Source: Thamnidium elegans (Eukaryota > Mucoromycota > Mucoromycetes > Mucorales > Mucoraceae). From it: 64,000 nt of DNA. Numbering within the stretch: position 1 is the stretch's first letter; every line of letters starts with the position of its first letter. The translations under genes and the position numbers were made by a program. Below, one piece after another: positions 32,716-44,603 of the stretch. The stretch lies in contig JAIXMG010000023.1 of the NCBI GenBank assembly GCA_025201345.1, positions 310,001 through 374,000 on the forward strand. Direction: 5' to 3'. The notes beneath the pieces are model-generated. The model saw only the letters and a list, made by a program, of their open reading frames with translations, ran no database searches and was not told the DNA's origin.

Positions 32716-33232
32716 GATGAAATGGATTGCATTCCGGAAATGAAATGATATTATATAGTTATGGATAATGCACCAATCCATACATCTAACGAGATTGATA
32801 CTATGATGACAGAGAGAGGATATAAGTGTATTTATCTCCCTCCTTACTCGCCTGAACTTAATCCTATTGAGCAATTTTGGTCTATAGTTAAAAATAAGGT
32901 CAAACGTAGTCAATTTCAAACTAAAGAGGATTTATCAACAAGAATAATTGAGGCTTGCAATAATGTTCCTCCAGAACATCTTCGAGCATTTGTACAACAT
33001 TCGGTAAACATATTTGAAGATTGCTTAAAAGGCAATTCTATCTAATAAAATGTCACAAACAACTGTAAAAAATATCTACTGAGGATCGAAGAGACCGCCC
33101 TTTGAGAAAATTGTAACCGCCCTTTGAGAAAACAAAAACCGTCCTTTGGAAAAAAACAATCCGCCTATTGAGAATTTAAAAAATCGCCTTTTTATTTAAA
33201 AAAAACCGTCCTTTAGTGTTGCGCTAACTGTA
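32716..33232 (+). mobile_element. 3' end of a Tc1/mariner-type DNA transposon
   Basis: Frame 32716-33045 is the C-terminal half of a DDE_3 transposase: IVMDNAPIHTS supplies one catalytic Asp and YLPPYSPELNPIEQFWSIVK the final acidic residue, followed by a helical tail. A TGA at about 32746 interrupts the frame just upstream (EMK-stop-YYIV), and the 5' half is absent, so the copy is dead. Downstream, six 22-23 bp repeats lead to a terminus reading, on the other strand, TACAGTTAGCGC, as expected for a Tc1/mariner end at a TA target. The left terminus was not found. Confidence 0.8.
33094..33216. repeat. Six degenerate repeats with 22-23 bp period
   Basis: Units start at 33094, 33117, 33139, 33161, 33184 and 33206. 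The consensus is CCGYCCTTTGAGAAAA plus about six A-rich bases; the last two units are more diverged. They sit between the transposase stop and the element terminus. Confidence 0.85.
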
Positions 33233-33270
33233 TTATATATATTTATATAAAAGGAGACGTATTTTAATTA

Positions 33271-34399
33271 TTATACTTGTTTACATAAACTAGATAAACG
33301 TCTTTTATCACCGCGTATAAAAGAATCGGTTCTTCTTGGTAAAAAACCTCTAGGTTTTAACGGACTAGATAATTTTCTTGACCTCATCATATTTAATTCA
33401 GCAGATATCATTCTTAAATGATCAGGATTTGATCGGGTATCTCGTGTATAAGTATTTGTTTCTGGATTAAACCGAGGTTGTGTAGTAGCTTCCGATCTTC
33501 TTTTACGTATATTACGTTTAGGTGGTAAAGGCATAGGAATAAACTCAATTTCCTTTTTAACAATCGCTTGTTCCTTTTTCTTTCCTCCTCCTATTGCAGA
33601 TCGAGTTAATGATTTCCTTAACTGTGCAATTGTTTCTAGCCAACGAGATCGAGTTTGTTCTTCTTTTGGTGGAGAAGAAGACATGGCATAAGATCGGGTA
33701 GTCGATGTAGACGGTGTTTGTGATTTAGAAAACGATGGTATCGATCTTTTACTTGATATACTTTTATTATCATCATCATCATCGTCATCATCATCATCAT
33801 CTTCTGTTTCTTCTTCGTCTTCTTCTTCATACTCGGTTTCTTCTTCATCCTCTTCATCTTCATCTTCATCATCGTTATGAATGGGTATCGTTTTTTTTAA
33901 TGGAAATAAAACTGGTCTTAAATCAGATTCTGCTGCACTAGATAATTTCTTTTTTTCAATGATTGGCAATAATGGCGCTTCGGCTGTAGCACTAAGTGAT
34001 GGAGGTGGCATATGCAAAGGTAACACCAAAAAATCCGTTGACAGGAAGTTACGAAAGGGTGAGGAATGTCTCTGTATAAATGTGATAATTTTAGCTTCTT
34101 AGATTTAAAACAGTATATCTTTTTTTTTTAAAAAAAAAGCTTACCAAATCTTGTTCATCAGGTATACTTTCTTTACTATCTACTGCAACCCAATTCTCTA
34201 CATGCGACATTCTTCTGATGGGTAATTTTCTTTTAGAGTTTCTCTTTTTTTTCTTTTTTAATAAAGGAGGAATGGCTCCATAAGGTTCTGGTGCCTGTGC
34301 CGCCAACTGTTTAATAATGTCTTTATAAGACTGTTCTTCATTGTCATTGGGTATTGTAATTGCATCAGAAGGAAAAGGCGAAAAGAAAGTTGTAGACAT
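33271..34399 (-). CDS. Acidic/basic protein of unknown function, probably nuclear
   Basis: Two exons, 34145-34399 and 33271-34071, give 351 aa in phase 0. The first exon begins MSTTFFSPFPSDAITIPND and contains a KKKKKRNSKRK patch. The second has a long Asp/Glu tract (about 45 residues), an STSTTRSYAMSSSPPKEEQ linker and a conserved-looking end: LRMISAELNMMRSRKLSSPL, KPRGFLPRRTDSFIRG. No catalytic domain recognised. Acidic tract plus basic patches suggests a chromatin or nuclear factor, which is inference. The intron holds a T-then-A block (34120-34138) next to the donor. Confidence 0.65.
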
Positions 34400-35382
34400 G
34401 ATTGGTATATATATATATTTATTTTTTTTAAAAAAAAGGAAAAAAGAAAAAAAAAAAAAAAAAAAAAAAACCTCAAGTTTCAACAGTTTGTGACCTTTGT
34501 TTTATTATGAAATCTCCTGTTTATTTTTATTCATATAGAAAGTTAGACACTGTAAAGTAAGTTGCGAGTTGCTTGACCTTTTGAAATTTACTTTTGAAAA
34601 AAAAAGAAAAATACATTTGTTGTCTGCGTTTTTTCCTGAACGAGAAGGCTTATTCAGCAAGAGCACTATCCTTCTCTTTTCCAATAATAGCTACGGCTGG
34701 TAACCTAGTAGAGAGGTCGAGAATATGTATGGTATATTCTATTCGTCACATATATGAAAGATGAGTCTTGCTGCTACCAACATGGACGTATTCTGTGCTG
34801 TTTCTCTTTAGTGTACTTTGTATTATTAAGTATAGCACAACTTACTATTGAGAATAAATGCTAAATATATCAGAGTCTATTCGATTTTGATTCTTTATGA
34901 TAAGACAGGAATCTACCTTTGTTGTCAATAGCACAAACCTCTTCAATCTCTGATTGATTGTTATTCCTGATTCAAAGTACTTGAACACCTACACGCTAAG
35001 TAAATTTGTCTTTTTTTTTTGTAGTCAAAACTAAATCTCGCAAATAATCGTTCCAGAGCAAAAAAAAAAAGAGTGACTCATTACCTTTTATTTACAGCCT
35101 TCAAAATGAGCTTTTCCTATGATATTGTACACATACTATAGATACTTTTCTTGCTACACTTTTAAAATTAAATAAAGTAACACGCCGTCTCATTAAAACT
35201 TATAAAAACGAGAATCGATTCATGCACAAAAAAAAACAAAAAAAAAGTTGTATTTCCCTTTTTAAGCATTTTCAATCCAACAGTGACGTATTTGTGCGGT
35301 CTGTTTTAAATGTTTCAGGAAACCTATAAAATGTCACAGCTTTTCTATCTCTTTTTTTATTATTATTATTCCTTTTATGATA
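34400..35382. other. Divergent intergenic region
   Basis: About 1 kb between the 351-aa gene (-) and the pseudokinase (+). A run of A at about 34449-34470, another GGTAACCTAG at about 34699, no gene. Confidence 0.4.
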
Positions 35383-36752
35383 ATGTTTGATATTTTTAGT
35401 TCAAAGCAAATTGTAGGACAAAAAGTAGTCAATGATTATATCCAAAGAAATAGCCATGAGTTTCTCTACCCTATGAAAAAGTCCAAGTACGGCGGTATAG
35501 TACGTATATAGACATATATATATATAAAGTTCAACATATTAAAACACACAAATAGTATAATATTGATGATGATGTTGGTACTTGTTGGTCAAACATGCTG
35601 ACTCTAAAAAAATCTACTTTTATGAAAGGATGGAAACCTACCACACATCAATTTGATTCACTTTACGAGCAATTATTTTACTATTATTTTGACTATTATG
35701 CCACTGAAATCGAAGAAAAGATTCGGCTGCTCGACCAACCGTTGAAATGGTATCCACCTCAATGGTTCGAAAACGGTAAATCTTTACCTTCTGGTCGTAT
35801 GGGCCAAGTCTATTTAATATCATGTAGAGTCCCACACCAAAGAAAGAGAAATAAAATGATATTGAGAAAAATCAATCTTTGCATGGTTCAAAAGAGTATC
35901 CCCGAGGGTGTTGTCGGTATAACCGCTATAAAATCTAAAAACCATTATAAACTTGCCTTTGTTTCTTATGCTATCGAACATAGTTTAGAACAGTTAATAC
36001 CTCAAGTAGATCAATGGACATTTCAAAAGATCTGTCGATTATCACTACTACTTGCATCTGCTGTACGTGACCTGAAAGATGGCGTGCATCCGAACCTGCA
36101 GCCAAAGAACATACTCATCTCCAATATATACGAGGAACATGCAATAAAACTAAAGCTAGTAGATGGTCAAGAGGATTGGCCTCATATACCCTTATCACCG
36201 CGATACGGACGATGGCCCTACATCTCTCCCGAAATATGTTATCAATACACCAACCTATTAACTCAACAATCCAATATCTATTCATTAGGTATCATACTTT
36301 GGCAATTAGCCTCCGGCGTTATTTTCCCCACCCATGTTCCTGTTTGTTCCAATCTATATAAAATAACTCCTTTGAAACATATTCATCCAGCCTATCAAGA
36401 ATTAATTGGTACTTGTTTACAAAAGGATCCAAACAGTCGACCTTCTGCTGATACTATTTGTGATACCCTAACTCACATTTTAATTGTTGACATGTCAACA
36501 AAGTTTTATTCGCATAGTTTACGTGTGAACGAAATAAGAGACCGTCAGCTTATCATTGCGAAATATTTAGCTCATAACAATCAACCAAAGCGTGCCTTAC
36601 AAGAATTAATGGAAGGTGCATCTCTTTCTAAACGTATGATCATGCAAGTCACATTATCGCTAGGTCATCATTATCAAGAAAACACTTTTAATAACCAAAG
36701 TATTTATTACAACCATGATTTGCCTGATCTGGTACAATTGGGCTACGTATAA
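35383..36752 (+). CDS. Pseudokinase (protein-kinase fold lacking catalytic residues)
   Basis: Two exons, 35383-35499 and 35556-36752, in phase 0, encode 437 aa. The N-terminal 110 residues are unassigned. The kinase-like domain has a modified glycine loop (LPSGRMGQVYLIS), a Lys in KMILRKINL, then GVHPNLQPKNILI where active kinases have HRDLKPxN, and KLVDGQED where DFG is expected. ISPE replaces APE, and SNIYSLGIILWQLA keeps the helix F pattern without its Asp. DPNSRPSADTI is the usual lobe end. Loss of both the HRD Asp and the DFG motif argues against phosphotransfer. A helical extension of about 90 residues (IAKYLAHNNQPKRALQELME) follows, resembling SEL1/TPR-like helices. Likely a scaffold or regulator. 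The same exons could instead start at 35595, which would drop the first 52 residues. Confidence 0.8.
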
Positions 36753-36761
36753 ATTTTTTTT

Positions 36762-37262
36762 CTAAACATTTCTAGGTTTCTTGGCCATTCTACTATTATG
36801 ATCATCTTTATTCACAACTGCCACTTTCGATGCTTTAATGTCGTTATCCTCTTGTGTAATACGTCGAAGTGGATATTCTACACCTTGTTGTGCCAAAACG
36901 CTAGTAAAAAAAAAAAAACAAATAAATAAAAAATAATATTTTCGTCTTTTTTTTTTTTTAAAAAAACTTACTTCATGGATGGTTTTGGTTCTTCTTGGAA
37001 ATAAGGATGATTTAAAGCTTTTTCAGCTGTAATTCTTTTAGCTGGATCATATTCTAATAAAGCAGATAACAAATTGAAACCCGATTCACTCTTTGGAATA
37101 GACATGGATTGAAATACTTGTTTCAAATTATTAGCGCACCTAAGAAAAAACAAAACAAATATAAATAAGAAATACGAACATTCAAAAAAAAATAAAATAC
37201 TTTACTGAGGAAAGGTTGTTATATGATGATAATCTGGTAATTGGTCTATTGTAGGCCATCTC

Positions 37263-37301
<39 letters not shown>

Positions 37302-38401
37302 ACACAAAATTAACATCTTTTGCATACGCGTAAAAAAAAAAAGCTTACTTGTAGGTGTTCCCATAATTTCAAAAATCTTGGTAAGTTGACTTCTTTGAAA
37401 CGGCACATGTTTTTTACCATCCATTTTCGCTTCCTCTCCTTTAAATATTGGTTTCAAAGCTAATAATTCACCAAAGATACAACCTATAGCCCACATATCC
37501 ACAGCCTTGGTATAATGTCTTGATCCAAATAATAATTCTGGTGCTCTGTACCAGATCGTCACTACTACTTTATCACCACTAAATAAAGGTTGCAATGGTC
37601 TATTAAATAATCTTGCAAGACCTAAATCTCCAGTCTTGACAATCCCGTCACTTGTTAATAAAACTAAAGAATATATATTTGTCAATCACTCTTTTTATGT
37701 AGCACAATCTTTAAAATATTTACCGTTGGCAGGCTTCAAATCTCGGTGTAATACCCAGTTGCTATGGAGATACGCAACACCATTAATCAGTTGCCATAGC
37801 AGTGACTTGACAATGACTTCGGGAATCGGTTTTCTTTCCGTATGCAAATGATAATGAATAATTTGCTAAATATGATTTATTTTCTTTTAGATTGCAAATT
37901 AACGATTTTTTTTATTATTATTTCGGTGTACTTACTAAAAAATCATGTTCTGCATATTCAAATACCATAAAAATCGCTTTATCTTCCAACAAGACTTCTT
38001 CTAAAGCTACAATGTTTTCATGTTTAAGTTCTCTACACAACTAGGAAAAAGGTTTTCTTATTATTTCTCTCTGTATTTTTCTATCTTTTTTTTTTTTTCT
38101 TACAGCAATCTCTCTACAAGCAGATTGAGAAATACCAACATAGTGATGAGTATCTCCTTCTCTATCGGGTTTAAACTTTTTAATAGCGAATTCACGTGGA
38201 TCGTCCCTTATTGTATAAAATATTTTTTTTTTTAGTAATCGTTAAGAAAAGTGTGTATACGTCTGTTCTTTACTTGTTTCTTGACTTTGCTTTATAAACA
38301 CGACCGTAAGTACCAGAACTAATAAATCCAATAATTTCGTATTTATCCAACACTTTGGGTCGACAAGCGTCCCTTTTCAATTTATATTCCGTCATTGACA
38401 T
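36762..38401 (-). CDS. SSN3: Mediator-associated cyclin-dependent kinase Srb10/Ssn3 (CDK8)
   Basis: Catalytic subunit of the Mediator kinase module, which phosphorylates the Pol II CTD and transcription factors. Eight exons (38274-38401, 38104-38206, 37936-38040, 37724-37865, 37349-37663, 37206-37266, 36972-37139, 36762-36900) give 386 aa. Visible: [24 protein letters not shown], the CDK8-specific helix [80 protein letters not shown] and [13 protein letters not shown]. The acceptor at 37267 was set by frame and by the [13 protein letters not shown] consensus. Introns near 36947-36966 and 37268-37302 contain long T-then-A blocks. Confidence 0.95.
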
Positions 38402-38779
38402 TTTTTTTTTAAGTGTATAAGTAGTAGTAGTGAATCCCTCCAAATAAAAAAAAAAGAAAGAATAAATTAATATAAAAAATAAAGTAGCAACAAGAAAAAA
38501 AAAAAAAAGGCTGACATTAAAAGTCATTCCCAAGTAATTGATGCCAAAAAGTATTTAAAAAATAGAATCAAGTTCCATACTATAATCAAGGCCTTACCAA
38601 AAAAAAAAAAAAAAAAAAAAGCTCCCCGAGCATTTCGATTTGCAATCCATCACACCGTTATTTCCATATAACCTTTTTGTTTAAAATGATATGTGTGTGT
38701 GTGACCTTGTTTTTTTTCGTGATTTCTCGAGAAATAAAAATCCTTCGTCTTTCCCACACCCTTCTCTTTTTCACCAACA
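38402..38779. promoter_or_regulatory. Shared intergenic promoter of CDK8 and PCCA
   Basis: The two start codons are 378 bp apart and point away from each other, so both promoters must lie here. The centre holds A18 (about 38600-38620) and other homopolymer runs, probably nucleosome-poor. No specific factor site is claimed. Confidence 0.55.
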
Positions 38780-41166
38780 ATGTCACAACAACGTATACTA
38801 CAATTGGTAAAGACCACCCCACCCATCTTATTAAGAACTCGTCTCTTCACACATACCTTATCCTCTCGTATTTACAATGTTCCTTTTATAACTACAAAAA
38901 GGGGTATTCAAACCCATACCATACCTACCACGATAGAACCTATAACCACCACTTTTTCCTTACCGAGCGCTTATAAAAAGGTATAACCAAGTAAAACTCA
39001 CCAGCGCGCGCTCTAAAAAAAAGTTTTTTTTATATAGACCTTTAAAAAGTTACTAGTTGCTAACAGAGGAGAGATTGCATGTCGAATTATCAAAACCGCC
39101 AAAAAAATGGGTATTAAAACTGTGGCTGTCTACAGCGATTTAGATGCCAATGCACTTCATGTTCAATTAGCAGATGAAGCAGTGTACCTGGGTTCAGCAG
39201 ACGCTTCCGAATCCTACCTTTCGATACAACGCATTATGTCCGCTGTACACCAATCGGGCGCCGAAGCAGTTCATCCCGGCTACGGATTTTTAAGCGAAAA
39301 CCCCACATTCGTCAAAGTACTTGAAGAAAACAACGTCATCTTTGTGGGACCGAAAGCAAGTGCAATTGCTGCTATGGGAGATAAAATTCAAAGCAAATTA
39401 ATTGCGAAAGAAAGTGGGGTCAATTGTATACCTGGATTTGATGGTGAGGTCAAGACCGTTGATCATGCTACCGAGATTGCAAATAAAATTGGGTACCCTG
39501 TCATGATCAAAGCAAGCGCCGGAGGAGGAGGAAAAGGAATGAGAATTGCATGGTATTGTATTATGCAATTTTTTTTTTAATTTATATATACTTATTTTTT
39601 TTTCCCAGGAACGATAAAGATTTAAAGGACGGTTATAAGTTAGCTAAACAAGAATCGAAATCTTCATTTGGTGATGACAGGTTACTAATTGAAAAGTACA
39701 TTGATAATCCAAGACATATCGAAGTTCAAGTACTAGGAGATAATTTCGGTAACGTTATTTATTTACCAGAACGAGAATGTTCAATTCAAAGAAGAAACCA
39801 AAAAGTGATTGAAGAATCGCCTAGTATTCGTGTTGATACAGAGACTCGAAAGAAGATGGGAGAACAAGCAATTGCGCTTGCAAAGCATGTTGGATATAAT
39901 TCGGCTGGTACCGTAGAATTTTTAATGGACGAGAAAAAGAACTTTTACTTTTTAGAAATGAATACCAGATTACAAGTAGAACACCCTATTACTGAATATG
40001 TTACCGGGTTAGATTTAGTTGAACAAATGTTATATTCTGCATCCAATTACCCATTAAATTTACTTCAAAGCGATATTAAAATCAATGGATGGGCATGTGA
40101 GTCTCGCGTTTACGCTGAAGATCCCGAGAAATACTTACCATCTGTCGGTAGATTATTAACATATCAAGAGCCACTAGCTGTAGAAAATAAAGTAAGATGT
40201 GATTCTGGTTTCATTGAAGGATCCGAGATGCACGTAGAATACGACCCACTTATTTGTAAATTGGTGACACACGGTCAATCAAGAAAGGAAGCCATCAATT
40301 TAATGACGCAAGCCTTGGACGAATATGTGATAAAAGGTGTCACGCATAATATACCATTACTAAGAGCTGTCTTTGCTCATCCCAGATTTCAAGATGGTAC
40401 ACACATCACAACTCATTTCTTAGCTGAAGAGTACCCTAATGGATTTCAAACAGAACATTTGACTGGTGAACCATTTCAGCAGCTGGCTGCTGTGACCGGT
40501 GCTATTTGGATAAAAAGAGAGAATAGACAAGGAAACAATGTGTCTTGTTTAGATCAAGATTTATGGGTTCAAATCACTGATGAGCAATCTCAAAAAACTA
40601 CTAGTACTAAAATTACAATCAATCATAACCATGGCGATAGATTTGAGGTAATTTATACATATGCATTAGAAAAAAAAAAACTTATACAATAATAGGCTTC
40701 TTCAGATATAATGGAAAAAATCAGCTTTTCTTCAGAATGGCCATGCAACGGATTACTGGCACGCTCATATTTTGGGGACCAACCCAAAAAAAGTTTAGTG
40801 ATTCAGTATCTGGATCCATTAGAGTTAGGATTTAGAATACAATATCACGGTAGTAAATATAGAATTAATATTCTGGAATCAGAGCAATATAAATTATCGA
40901 AATATATAAAGACGAAATCAGTAGAACAACAAAGTAAAGTGGTATCTAGTCCAATGCCCGGGAGGATTATAAGCATCGCAGTAAACGAAGGAGAAGAAGT
41001 ATTTGAGGGTACTGAACTTGTTGTGGTAGAAGCGATGAAGATGCAAAACATTTTACGGACTCCTCGTATTGGTACAATTAAAAAAATTCATGTACAACCC
41101 GGAAATAATGTTAAAACAGGTCAAATATTGATTGAATTTAATGAGGATCCACAAGCAACTGTTTAA
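38780..41166 (+). CDS. PCCA: Propionyl-CoA carboxylase alpha subunit, mitochondrial
   Basis: Biotin-dependent carboxylase subunit that makes carboxybiotin from bicarbonate and ATP, for conversion of propionyl-CoA to methylmalonyl-CoA. Four exons (38780-38980, 39038-39552, 39609-40647, 40696-41166) give 741 aa. A presequence rich in Arg/Thr precedes [19 protein letters not shown]-grasp motifs [49 protein letters not shown] and [16 protein letters not shown] are intact, and the C-terminal biotinyl domain has [10 protein letters not shown] with the target Lys. PGFDGEVK plus [17 protein letters not shown] and the [12 protein letters not shown] block match PCCA better than methylcrotonyl-CoA or acetyl-CoA carboxylases. 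The beta subunit is not in the window. Confidence 0.94.
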
Positions 41167-41299
41167 AACGGAGACCTAAAAGTTTTTTTTTACTGCTTAT
41201 AAGCACATCGAGAACCTTTTTTCTTTATTTTTTTTCTTTTTCTTTTTTTTTTTTAGTTTTTTTTTTATAAAAGAAATATATAGCATATCGTAATAAAAT

Positions 41300-41359
41300 A
41301 TGAAATTTGGACATACACTTCGTACCTCATTAAATCCAGACTGGACATTTCATTATGTT

Positions 41360-41393
<34 letters not shown>

Positions 41394-43749
41394 TTTTATG
41401 TTTATATTGAAATATGAAACTTACGGACCTGACCCTTTGTTATAGCTTATGAAGATCTGAAATTAATTTTGAAAAAGGAAGTCCTTAACGGTGTTTGGAC
41501 CGAAGAAAGTGAAAGTAAATTTGTTGAACTTTTAGAAAAGGAACTTGATAAAGTATATTCATTCCAGCGCGTTAAACTTGGAGAAATCAATCGTCGTATC
41601 CAAATTGAGGCACGCGAAGTGGATATCCTTTGTCAATCCGAAAACCCCGAGGAAGATGAATTTACTGCCTCCGAAATTGAATTGGGTCATATTATTGCTG
41701 ATGTACATGATTTAGCAAAGTTTACTAGATTGAATTATACTGGATTTTTAAAGATCATAAAAAAGCATGATGTAAGTTATCAAAAAAAAAAAAAAAAGAT
41801 GATATTAAAAGGCAGTTGGTTAAATAACCCAATCATATATCGCACGTGGGGGGAGAAATAAATAAATCTTAACTTTTTTTTTCTAATTATTACAGAAAGT
41901 GACAGGATGGCCTTTAAAGCCTATGTTTGGTGTTCGTTTAAATGCTAAACCTTTTTATAAAGAAAACTATGATGACTTGATTATTCGTATTTCTACTTTA
42001 TATGATCGTGTACGTACTCGTGGTAAAGAAAGAGGCGGTGATGCCTCTGCTGGTGGTAAGCAAGCTGCTTTTGTTAGAAATACCACTAAATACTGGTAAG
42101 TAAGCAGGTTTTATTTTTTATATGTGTGGTAATTGATTTTCTTTTTCTACATGTAGGGTGCACCCTGATAATATTACTGAACTTAAATTGGTAATTCTCA
42201 AACATTTACCTGTATTGGTATTTAATCCCAACAAGGAATTCGAAGCCCAAGATTCAGCTATTACTAGTGTTTACTACGATAACGAAGATTTTGAATTATA
42301 TATGGGTAGATTAGAAAAAAGTGAGGGCGCAGAGGCAATTCGTATGCGTTGGTATGGTGGTATGGATTCAAATACCGTATTTGTGGAACGTAAAACCCAT
42401 CATGAAGATTGGACAGGTGAAAAGTCCGTCAAGGCACGTTTTCCAATCAAAGAAAAGTATCTCAATCAATTCCTTAATGGAACTTATACAACTGATGAAT
42501 TATTTCAAAAGACAAGAGAGCAAGGACGTAAATCTGAAAAGGAAATTGCCGAATTAGAACAGCTGGCCCAAGAAGTACAATATACTACTTTAACTAAAAG
42601 ACTTAATCCTATAATGCGTACCTTTTATAATCGTACAGCTTTCCAGTTACCAGGTGATGCTCGTGTTCGTATTAGTTTAGATACTGAATTATCTTTGATT
42701 CGTGAAGATAATGATGGTAAATCAAGATCTGGTGAAAACTGGCGTCGTATGGATATTGGTGTTGATTATCCTTTCAAACAATTACCTGACAGTGATATTT
42801 GTCGTTTCCCTTATGCTGTCTTGGAGGTTAAACTTCAAACTCATGTTGGTCAAGAACCTCCTCAATGGGTATTAGAATTAGTAAATTCTCACTTGGTTGA
42901 GTCTGTACCCAAGTTTTCAAAGTTTATTCATGGTTGTGCTACCTTATTAGAGGACAAGATCAACGTTTTGCCTTTTTGGTTACCTCAAATGGATGTTGAT
43001 ATTAGAAAGCCTCGTAACAAAGTTTTTGGTGTTTCAAGACCAGATGCACTTTCTAGTAGTTCGGTCTCTGGTAGCAGTGGCAGTGCTTATGATGGTTCAA
43101 AATTAACAACAGATGAACATGTTCAAATTACAATGCGCGATGCAACTGAGTCTACTCCTTTACTTATCGGTGATGGTAACTTTCATACACCTACCAGCCG
43201 CGATATCGAAGGTAAAGATGGACTTATAAAGAGATTATCACCCGCGGGTTTGAAGACATTATTCAAGAAATCAAAGACAATATTCATTAGAAAGGAAGCA
43301 ACAACCACAACTAATTCTCGTGGTCGTCCTATTCCTTCAAAGGCTCCCCCTGCAAAGACTTATTTTGCTAACGAGCGTACATTTTTACATTGGTTAAAAT
43401 TCACCTTGTTATTAGGTGCTTTAGCTATTGGTCTGTTAAACTTTTCTGATAAAGTAGGCCGTATTTCTGCATGTATTTTTACTGTACTTTCAATGTCAGT
43501 CATGATTTATGCTCTTCATAAATACCACGATCGTGCTGACCGTGTTGAGAGAAACGAACTTGGTGATTTCTCTGATAAATATGGCCCCGCAGTGTTAACA
43601 CTCTTTTTAGTCGTCGCCATTGCAATTAATATGCTCCGTAAGTTTTTTTCTCTCTCCTTTTTGTTTTAGATATATGTATTAACCGCCAACTCTTTTTTAT
43701 TACTTTTATAGTTCGTTTAGCTGTTGATAGCGCTGAATGGAACTCATAA
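41300..43749 (+). CDS. VTC4: Vacuolar transporter chaperone subunit Vtc4, polyphosphate polymerase
   Basis: Catalytic subunit of the VTC complex, which makes polyphosphate from ATP and moves it into the vacuole. Five exons (41300-41360, 41446-41771, 41896-42095, 42157-43637, 43712-43749) give 701 aa. N-terminal SPX domain senses inositol pyrophosphates ([15 protein letters not shown] to the [15 protein letters not shown] basic helix). The tunnel domain follows: [70 protein letters not shown] and [11 protein letters not shown], all conserved with yeast Vtc4. Three membrane helices (DUF202-like) end the protein. The last coding exon is only 38 nt. The first intron contains an A run of about 29. 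Confidence 0.95.
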
Positions 43750-43936
43750 AAATTATTCATTTGTTGAGAGAGACAAAAAAAAATACTCCAGTCTATTATA
43801 TACTTTTTAGCAAGGAGAAATGGATATATATATTTATATTCCTCCTATATCATATTATATTATTATTTTTCATTTATTAAAAAAACGAATAATGCATTCT
43901 ACATAATGTTGCCTATATCCCCAGAGCCACAATAAG

Positions 43937-43969
<33 letters not shown>

Positions 43970-44603
43970 TAATTGTCATGTTTTTTTTTAAAATTCAGTT
44001 ACTCAATATATATAAATAAAAATGGTAAGAAGAAAAAAATGCATTGGAAAGATACTAGTAAACTATTATAGATACACAAATAACGACTAGTATAATTACT
44101 TTCGTTACTATTAGAACTAAAATAAAATATATTCAGTTACTCAATACGCGTTTTTAACATAACAATAGCCTGTAAAATAGCAATAATTGCAAGTGTAACA
44201 TCGAGCGGTGTTGCCTTAATCTCAGGTAACATGTGCCAATTTACTATGTTCTGTAATTGTAACCCTTTTTTTCCATGTCTCCTCTCGTCTTCTCTATTTT
44301 CTCTCTCTTCTCTCTTTCTTATAAATACATATATATATATATATTCGCCTTTTCCCCCTTCTTTTTTCTTACACGCTTATTTATTGTTCTTTTTTTTTTT
44401 TTTTTCCTTTTCTCTCTCTCTTTTTTTCTTCTCTCTTTTAATTTATTTTTATATTTACCACTCAAATTGGTGCAACACATATAAATAATAATTATATATA
44501 AAAAAAAGACGACTACAAGGAATACACTGTATGTTACATTGTTAATTGACAACATTCATCTCAAAAAAAAAACAACAACAACAGCAATAACCGACAAACT
44601 ATA
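43750..44603. other. Intergenic, AT-rich with T and TA runs
   Basis: T26 at about 43937-43962, CT-rich pyrimidine tract around 44275-44440 upstream of RAX2, and a short TA run. The pyrimidine tract may be promoter or 5' UTR. No gene. Confidence 0.45.

Noticed and set aside
33094..33216. CRISPR-like array of six regularly spaced units
   Set aside because: Eukaryotic nuclear context, degenerate units with no separate spacers, no cas genes, and placement at a transposon end.
33636..33941. Open frames of Met/Lys or His runs overlapping the acidic tract
   Set aside because: Shadow frames of the Asp/Glu codon repeat in the 351-aa gene.
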